A DNA stretch of 57,737 bases. It comes from Candidatus Cloacimonetes bacterium 4572_55 (GTDB lineage Bacteria; 4572-55). The notes beneath the pieces are model-generated. The model was not told the DNA's origin, searched no databases, and saw only the letters and a program-made list of their open reading frames with translations. Numbering within the stretch: position 1 is the first letter of the stretch; every line of letters starts with the position of its first letter. Positions 51,894 to 57,737 of this stretch are shown here, piece after piece. The stretch lies in NCBI GenBank assembly GCA_002084765.1, contig NBMB01000013.1, forward strand, positions 1 through 57,737, read 5' to 3'. A program made the position numbers and the translations under genes.

Positions 51894-54800
51894 ATGCAGT
51901 GGGAAATTCAACATAAAATCGCGTCCGGAACTTTTGGAACTGTCTATAAAGTTCGACATCTCCAAACCGAGCAGACCGCGGCTCTGAAGATTATCCATCG
52001 GCTTGGAGAAAATGCCGCGGGCCAGGGAATGAGAAGACGGATCAAACGCAGTTTTATCTCTGCGACAAAACTCTTTCATCCCAATTGTGTCCAAATGATC
52101 GAATGGATTGAAAATGTTCAAAAAAGCGTTCGTATGCCGGCAAAAGGATTCGAAGAATTGGACGAGGGTCGGAAATTGACAGGGTTTGCGATGGAATACG
52201 TAGATGGTGAGAGCGTCGCGGTGTATAAAAAGCGCCCCCTTTCCTTCCTGATTCCACTGATGATCCAGCTTTGTAACGGCTTGGACGCGCTGCATAGCCG
52301 CCATATCATCCACAGGGATATTAAGCCGGAAAATATTTTGGTCGATCGTGATCTCACTGTCAAAATTACCGATTTCGACCTGGCTCGTCCTGAGGATCAG
52401 AGCGGTATGACTGTAGCGGGAACCTTTATTGGCACGGTTCGCTACGCGTCTCCGGAGCAATGCGCGCACTCAGGCAGGGTGGACAGCCGTAGCGATCTCT
52501 ATTCGCTCGGGATGATCATGTATGAACTGACTACGGGGCACCTTCCTTTTCAAGGCAAGAATTTTCCGGAAATCGCGTTGGCTCATCTCCGTTCGCCGCT
52601 CATATCACCCCGCCGATTTGCGCCGGATATGCCTGATAAGATGGAAAAAATTATCCGAAAGCTATTAGAGAAGCGGGCAAGCGACCGTTTCCAGACCGCG
52701 AGAGACGCGGCGTTTGCGCTCAGCCAGATCATAAGCACTCAGCGTCTCGGAGGAGATTCAAACTCGGCGGATCATCCGCCTCGAGTGGAAGTGACCGGCG
52801 AGGGAGACTATCTGTTGCCGCCAGCGTTCGTAGGTCGATCCGACTCCCTTCGCAGGCTGGAGCAAGCCTATACAGCCGCGTCCCGTTCCGACCCAAAAAT
52901 CGTTCTCATCCGAGGCAAGGCTGGAATCGGCAAGACAGGGCTGTGGGAAGAGTTCCGATTTGGACTTGACCTGCAAAATAATCGCGTGTTCGAGACGCGA
53001 TGCCGAGACTCGCATCGCCCCCTACGAGATCTGATCGGTCAAGCCGTGGCTCTGCTACAGTCTCTATCAGACTCGGAAAAAGCGGAGATTGTGGGCAGGT
53101 TGGGATGGGATTTGGTCAGAATCGCGCCTGAATTGGCGGAAATGCCGTTTATGCGACGGATCGACCGGCTCCCTGATTTGGACGATAACGCGGCGGAAAT
53201 TCGGCTGTTCGAGGCGATCACCTATTTTCTTGGAAATCCGAAGATCTCCTATCGTCAACTCGGGACGCTCTCTCTAGATTCCGAGCAAATTCCGATTGTT
53301 ATTCTCATCGACGACATACACTTAGCAGAGACTTTTGTCGTCAACTGGCTGCGCTATGCCGCCAGGAATCTGGAAAAATGCCCGGTCCTCATCATAGCGG
53401 CTTATCGTCCATTTTCTCCGGTGCAGGAGCTGACCCGCCCTCCATGGGAAACCCTATTGCCCGATCTCAAACGGATCGATCGTGTGACCGAGTTCCATCT
53501 CGAATCGTTGGATCAAGACGCGGTCTCGCAGATGGTAACCTCTATGCTGGGCAGGGACAACCCGATCCATTCCCGATTCTCCGCGGAAATTATGCGCCAA
53601 ACCCAAGGAAATCCGCTCTTTATCCAAGAGGCAATTCGTCATTTATCCGAGACGAAAAAACTGCGTCGCGTAGAGGGACGATGGGATTTGCAATACCAAA
53701 CTTTTTCGGAAATTGTCCTGCCTTCTACTGTCCGATCCATGATCGGCGAACGGCTGGACCTGTTGAGCGATCCTGTGCATCATCTGTTGAGGATCGCCGC
53801 GGTAGCGGGCCGCGTATTTGATCTGGGGCTTCTGCTGCAGGTTTTGGAGGAGGATGAATCCGAGATTATTTCCCATCTTAACGACGCGCTTGCGTCCGAT
53901 TTAATCGAGGAGACCGACGCGGGAGACCGGTATCAATTCAGTCATGTCGCTGTGCACGAACTTCTGGAGGCTGAGCCGGCTCAACATATCAAAAAAGAGT
54001 TGCATCGAAAATTTGGCGAGATATTAGAGGATCGACTGACTCCAAACCCATCGCTTTCCGAGTTGGAGCCTCTGGCTCGACATTTTTATCAAGCCGGTAT
54101 AATAGAAAAGGCGAGTCGTTATTGCAGCCAAGCAGGGGATCAGGCTTATGCCCAATCGGGATATGAAAAAGCGGCTCTTTATTACAAATGGACAGCGGAA
54201 ATGTATGAAAAATCAGGTCTCCACGACCAGTTCGCTGAATATGAGTTGAAAAAAGGCGAAGCACTGGAGGGATTGGATCAATGGTCGGAAAGCCTGGAAA
54301 TCTACAGGGGAATCCACAATCGCGTCGATAAGATCACGGACTCGTATCTTATCGCTCGCGTCCATCGCGCTCTGGGGGGGATCCTTTGGAAAAAGGGAGA
54401 TTACGACAGCGCGCTCGTTCATTTTCGAACCGGTATAGATTCCAGCATAAATTGCCATCGAACTTCCGAAACTCAGCGCCTCTATGCAGAGCTTCTGCGG
54501 GGAATAGGCAATATTCATCTGGCTCGCGGGGATTACGAATCTGCGATGTCCGATTTTTCCCGCTCTTTGGAGATCAGCGAGGCGGACAGCGACGAGATTG
54601 GCATTGCCCGAGCTATCGGAAATATGGGGATTGTGCACAAAAATTTGGGGCGGTTCGACCAGGCCGAGACATGTTATCGTCGGCTCTTACAAATGGGCGA
54701 ACAACGCGGGGATCTTCTGCATATCTCTGCCGCGTTGAGCAATTTGGCAGTGCTTTATGTCCGACAAAGGGATTATGAGTCCGCCGCGAGATGTAGCCGA

Positions 54801-57251
54801 CGCCAGCTGGAAATCGCTGAGGAACTCGGGGATAAGCCAGGAAAAGCCAGAGCCTTGAATGCAATGGCGAGTATTTATAAAGAACAGGCGGATTACAAAT
54901 CTGCTATGGATTGTTGTCAACAACAACTCCAAATTGCCGAAGCACTGGGCGATAAACAGGACGCAGCGCGAGCGATCGGAAATATCGGCATTATACATTA
55001 TATGGCGGGGGAATATGACGAGGCACTGCATCATTATGAACGCCAGTTGAAAATCGCTGAAACTCTGAACTCTGGCGCGGCAATCCTCAAGGTTCTGGGA
55101 AATATGGGCGTGGTCTATACCGCGCAAAAAAATGAACGGTTAGCGTTGGATTGCTATCTTCGCCGCCTGACCCAGGCCCGTAAACTGAATCATGACGCGG
55201 GAATTGCGCAAACTTTGGCGGATATCGGAAAAATATACCAAAATAAAAAAGATTACGATATGGCGATTGTCTATCTGGACAGGGCAATCGCTGTCGCAAG
55301 GCAAAAGAAAGCGCGTCGTTTTCTGGGAGATTTTTTGATCGAAAAGGCAAGAACGCTGTATCTCACCGAGGATAAAATCCTGCAGGAAAAGGCGGAAAAT
55401 GTTGTAGAAGAAGGACTTGAAGCCGCATCAAAATATCCAAATCAGAAACAAACTCTGTTCGACGGACGCCTGGTGCAGGCTCGGATTTACGCGGCTGGAG
55501 CCAAGGATGAAGACGCTATGACGCTCCTGCGAAAGATGGCTGAGGAGGAAGATCAAGAAAAGTTGCTGGCGGAAATATATGACGAGCTATGGCAAATCGG
55601 AAAGGACCGCGAGGATTATGAAAAGGTGAAATCGCTATATATAAAGCTGTCCAAGCAATCGATTGATAAAACATATCTCGCCCAAATCAATGCCCGTTTG
55701 GACGATCTGAGCCGCATGGAGCCGTCGAGCCAGAGCTTTTCCTTTGGCCGCGGATCACATAGGGAGCTGCTCTCTTCTCTGGTCGATTTTATGAACCCGG
55801 AGACAGCGTTTGCGGAACTGCTCCGATTTTTATCAGCGGATCGACAGGCGGACGGATGCCAGATCATTGTTCTCAACAAACGCACCGGCGAACTGGCATC
55901 CCGAGCTGTCACTCCCGATTTCCAGGAGCAAGACTTGGATTTCAGCCGCGGGATACTAAAAGATGTGATCGCGCAAAACAAACCGATCTACGTATCCAAC
56001 GCGGTCGAGTTTCCAGAATGGCGGGACAATCCCAGTATTATCGGCAAACCTTTTCTTTCCGTTGTCGCAGTGCCTATGCAAAATAATGGCAAAGTGTTCG
56101 GCGCGCTTTATCTGGTTCGGCAGCAGGTCGGAAAGGAGCCTTTCCGGAGAGAAGATATGCAAGCCGTGCAGACTGTCGCGGATATACTAACTCCGGCTCT
56201 GATCCGCCATGAAGAGGCGCAGCAGGCAAAAATTCGAGCGGAGATTCGTAGCTTAGGAATTTTTATTGGCGATAGTCCGAAAATGCAAGAGCTGTACGAC
56301 GAGATCGAAAAAACATGCCGAGTCGATTCTACGGTCTACATCCACGGCGAATCCGGCGTCGGTAAAGAACTGGTCGCAAGAGCAATCCATCAACTGAGCA
56401 ATCGACGGGACAAAAAATTTATCGACGTCAACTGCGCGGCGATCCCGGAAAGTCTTGCGGAAAGCGAGCTTTTTGGACATGAAAAAGGAGCGTTTTCTGG
56501 AGCTGTGAGAAGAAAAATCGGAAAATTTGAGCTGGCACATCAAGGCGTTCTCTTCCTCGACGAGATTGGGGAGTTATCGCCGGAGCTTCAAGCCAAGTTG
56601 CTACGGGTGATCGAGGATCGACAACTGTGGCGGGTGGGAGGCGTTACCTCTATTCCAGTTGACGCGCGCATTATTGTCGCGACAAACCGCCGTCTGGAGG
56701 ATGAAGTCAAACAGGGACGTTTTCGGGAAGACCTTTTCTATCGGCTGAATGTGCGGCGGATTCACACGCCCCCTTTACGACAGCGGCGAACCGATATTCC
56801 GATTCTGGCTTATCACTTTGCGGAACGATACGCCAAGAAATTCGACCGATACATACCCGGATTTACTCGATATGCGATCAAAGAACTGAAGGCTTACAAC
56901 TGGCCAGGTAATATCCGAGAATTAAAAAATCTGATCGAGCGAGTTTTAGGCGATCATGAGGATAGCGTGCCGATCACCGCCGCGGAACTTTTTCCAGATC
57001 GAGAAATAAACGATCCTTCATTTGCCCCTTCTTCCGACGCGTTCCGATCCGGAGCCGCAGACGCGCTTCCAGGGAAAACTCTGGATGAAAACGTCGCGTA
57101 CGTGGAGCGGACTATGGCAGTCGATGCGCTGAAAAAAAATAGATGGCGTAAGTCCAAAACCGCTGAGGAATTGGGCATTAATCGGCAACGGTTGGATAGG
57201 ATTATCAAACGCCATGGGATTCGCTTTCCGAGAAAGAAGCGTCGGAGGTAA
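51894..57251 (+). CDS. Ser/Thr kinase - AAA ATPase - TPR - GAF - sigma-54 activator fusion
   Basis: This 1785-residue protein starts at ATG 51894 after CGGAG. Domains: Hanks-type kinase (1-285; ASGTFGTV, Lys32, HRDIKPEN near 140, DFDLA in place of DFG, SPEQ); STAND/AAA_16-like ATPase (about 305-700; VGRSDSLRRLE, RGKAGIGKT near 340, VILIDDIHLAE); TPR array of some 12 units (about 735-1250); GAF (about 1290-1440); sigma-54 AAA+ (about 1455-1690; GESGVGKE near 1484, GAFSGA loop near 1531, FLDEIGELSP); Fis-type HTH (about 1740-1780; KTAEELGINRQRLDRII). It can in principle sense, phosphorylate and activate RNA polymerase-sigma-54 in one chain. PknK-like kinases share the first three parts. Confidence 0.92.
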   Translation: MQWEIQHKIASGTFGTVYKVRHLQTEQTAALKIIHRLGENAAGQGMRRRIKRSFISATKLFHPNCVQMIEWIENVQKSVRMPAKGFEELDEGRKLTGFAMEYVDGESVAVYKKRPLSFLIPLMIQLCNGLDALHSRHIIHRDIKPENILVDRDLTVKITDFDLARPEDQSGMTVAGTFIGTVRYASPEQCAHSGRVDSRSDLYSLGMIMYELTTGHLPFQGKNFPEIALAHLRSPLISPRRFAPDMPDKMEKIIRKLLEKRASDRFQTARDAAFALSQIISTQRLGGDSNSADHPPRVEVTGEGDYLLPPAFVGRSDSLRRLEQAYTAASRSDPKIVLIRGKAGIGKTGLWEEFRFGLDLQNNRVFETRCRDSHRPLRDLIGQAVALLQSLSDSEKAEIVGRLGWDLVRIAPELAEMPFMRRIDRLPDLDDNAAEIRLFEAITYFLGNPKISYRQLGTLSLDSEQIPIVILIDDIHLAETFVVNWLRYAARNLEKCPVLIIAAYRPFSPVQELTRPPWETLLPDLKRIDRVTEFHLESLDQDAVSQMVTSMLGRDNPIHSRFSAEIMRQTQGNPLFIQEAIRHLSETKKLRRVEGRWDLQYQTFSEIVLPSTVRSMIGERLDLLSDPVHHLLRIAAVAGRVFDLGLLLQVLEEDESEIISHLNDALASDLIEETDAGDRYQFSHVAVHELLEAEPAQHIKKELHRKFGEILEDRLTPNPSLSELEPLARHFYQAGIIEKASRYCSQAGDQAYAQSGYEKAALYYKWTAEMYEKSGLHDQFAEYELKKGEALEGLDQWSESLEIYRGIHNRVDKITDSYLIARVHRALGGILWKKGDYDSALVHFRTGIDSSINCHRTSETQRLYAELLRGIGNIHLARGDYESAMSDFSRSLEISEADSDEIGIARAIGNMGIVHKNLGRFDQAETCYRRLLQMGEQRGDLLHISAALSNLAVLYVRQRDYESAARCSRRQLEIAEELGDKPGKARALNAMASIYKEQADYKSAMDCCQQQLQIAEALGDKQDAARAIGNIGIIHYMAGEYDEALHHYERQLKIAETLNSGAAILKVLGNMGVVYTAQKNERLALDCYLRRLTQARKLNHDAGIAQTLADIGKIYQNKKDYDMAIVYLDRAIAVARQKKARRFLGDFLIEKARTLYLTEDKILQEKAENVVEEGLEAASKYPNQKQTLFDGRLVQARIYAAGAKDEDAMTLLRKMAEEEDQEKLLAEIYDELWQIGKDREDYEKVKSLYIKLSKQSIDKTYLAQINARLDDLSRMEPSSQSFSFGRGSHRELLSSLVDFMNPETAFAELLRFLSADRQADGCQIIVLNKRTGELASRAVTPDFQEQDLDFSRGILKDVIAQNKPIYVSNAVEFPEWRDNPSIIGKPFLSVVAVPMQNNGKVFGALYLVRQQVGKEPFRREDMQAVQTVADILTPALIRHEEAQQAKIRAEIRSLGIFIGDSPKMQELYDEIEKTCRVDSTVYIHGESGVGKELVARAIHQLSNRRDKKFIDVNCAAIPESLAESELFGHEKGAFSGAVRRKIGKFELAHQGVLFLDEIGELSPELQAKLLRVIEDRQLWRVGGVTSIPVDARIIVATNRRLEDEVKQGRFREDLFYRLNVRRIHTPPLRQRRTDIPILAYHFAERYAKKFDRYIPGFTRYAIKELKAYNWPGNIRELKNLIERVLGDHEDSVPITAAELFPDREINDPSFAPSSDAFRSGAADALPGKTLDENVAYVERTMAVDALKKNRWRKSKTAEELGINRQRLDRIIKRHGIRFPRKKRRR

Positions 57252-57368
57252 TTTGGGAAGTAGTTTAATCTGAAATTATATTAATAATTTATCTATTAAC
57301 ACTATTTTATAACAACAAATTAATTAATTTAATAGGACTTTTTAAAACTAAGTAAATAGGAGTCACTT

Positions 57369-57728
57369 ATGAAACGCGTAGATCGTGCCCTGGAAAAAAT
57401 AGAATTTTGCATTAAGAACAATAAATTTAAAGATGTTGAAGATGAAAAACTGGAATTAAAAAATTCCCCTTCATTAAAAGACGATTGGAAGGAAATTTAT
57501 AAAACCGTATGTGCTTTCTTAAATACTTCTGGTAGGATCTTGATCTTAGGAATAAAGGAAGATCAAAAAAAGAAACGATATGTTTTCAAAGGAGGCTACT
57601 CAGGAAAAATTGAACCGAAAACTAAAGATATTCTGTATCCACTCAATAATCTCTTTAATCAGGTTATGATTTATGATTTATCTATTGCAATTTATTCAGA
57701 TTTTCATATACTTAAAGTACTCTCTTAA
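57369..57728 (+). CDS. AlbA_2/Schlafen-like putative DNA-binding protein, short
   Basis: This 119-residue protein has the AlbA_2 pattern: EDEKLELKNSP, EIYKTVCAFLNTSGRILILGIKED and a glycine-containing strand YVFKGGYSG. Family proteins are usually longer (200-500 residues), with an ATPase or winged-helix C-terminus that is missing here. The stop at 57726-57728 is nine bases from the window end, so a frameshifted continuation cannot be excluded. Composition is AT-rich, unlike the preceding gene. A TAGGAGTC site lies before the ATG. Confidence 0.65.
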   Translation: MKRVDRALEKIEFCIKNNKFKDVEDEKLELKNSPSLKDDWKEIYKTVCAFLNTSGRILILGIKEDQKKKRYVFKGGYSGKIEPKTKDILYPLNNLFNQVMIYDLSIAIYSDFHILKVLS

Positions 57729-57737
57729 GAAACTGGT

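Overview
The window looks like a chromosomal segment of an FCB-group bacterium. A Calditrichota/KSB1-like lineage fits best, but this is inferred from gene content, not from a marker gene. Three things support it: two large secreted proteins with Por/T9SS-type C-terminal sorting domains (one with the NYPNPFNP signature), an exosortase H system with an IPTL-CTERM-type target, and a DUF5683 protein. No rRNA, tRNA, CRISPR array or insertion sequence was found.

Layout. (1) About 1-6000 is accessory DNA. It holds the end of a DUF2442 gene, a PIN-type toxin-antitoxin pair, a frameshifted IPTL-CTERM protein, an AT-rich restriction-modification pair with a YhdJ-like methyltransferase, and a chimeric ORF joining DUF2442 to a formylglycine-generating-enzyme-like lipoprotein. 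A 49-bp exact direct repeat (1-49 and 4947-4995) brackets it. (2) 6142-8794 holds a DUF1361 membrane protein, exosortase H with its associated membrane protein, and a PEBP-family lipoprotein. (3) 9048-12853 holds a secreted protein of unknown role, an HD-GYP c-di-GMP phosphodiesterase and a cohesin-like T9SS cargo protein. (4) 12917-16244 is a leftward set of two sugar-nucleotide epimerases and two paralogous membrane proteins. (5) 16992-24312 holds a lone ABC ATPase and a leftward chemosensory-type operon (PAS histidine kinase, double receiver, CheA, double CheW) without a receptor. (6) 24625-31856 holds Nif3, an ABC exporter with a degenerate ATPase site, a DUF3307-like protein and a 1367-residue surface protein. 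(7) 32152-46488 runs entirely leftward: a cyclic-nucleotide-binding metallo-beta-lactamase-fold protein, Usp, DUF5683, a phosphoesterase, nusB, the riboflavin genes ribH-ribBA-ribE-ribD, ftsY, two glycosyltransferases and three nucleotide-sugar genes. (8) 46749-51521 is plsC, a sodium:solute symporter and a fused molybdenum hydroxylase. (9) 51894-57251 is a 1785-residue one-protein signalling chain: Ser/Thr kinase, STAND-like ATPase, TPRs, GAF, sigma-54 AAA+ and Fis-type HTH. A short AlbA_2-like ORF follows.

How the genes work together. Riboflavin synthesis is nearly complete in one run, but the GTP cyclohydrolase II half of RibBA has lost key residues. Cell-surface themes recur: T9SS cargo, exosortase sorting, glycan genes and lipoproteins. 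Regulation uses c-di-GMP turnover, cyclic-nucleotide binding, CheA-type phosphorelay and the kinase/sigma-54 fusion. The strongest candidates for something new are that fusion, the degenerate ABC exporter and RibBA, the repeat-bracketed accessory island, and a dispersed roughly 60-bp intergenic repeat.
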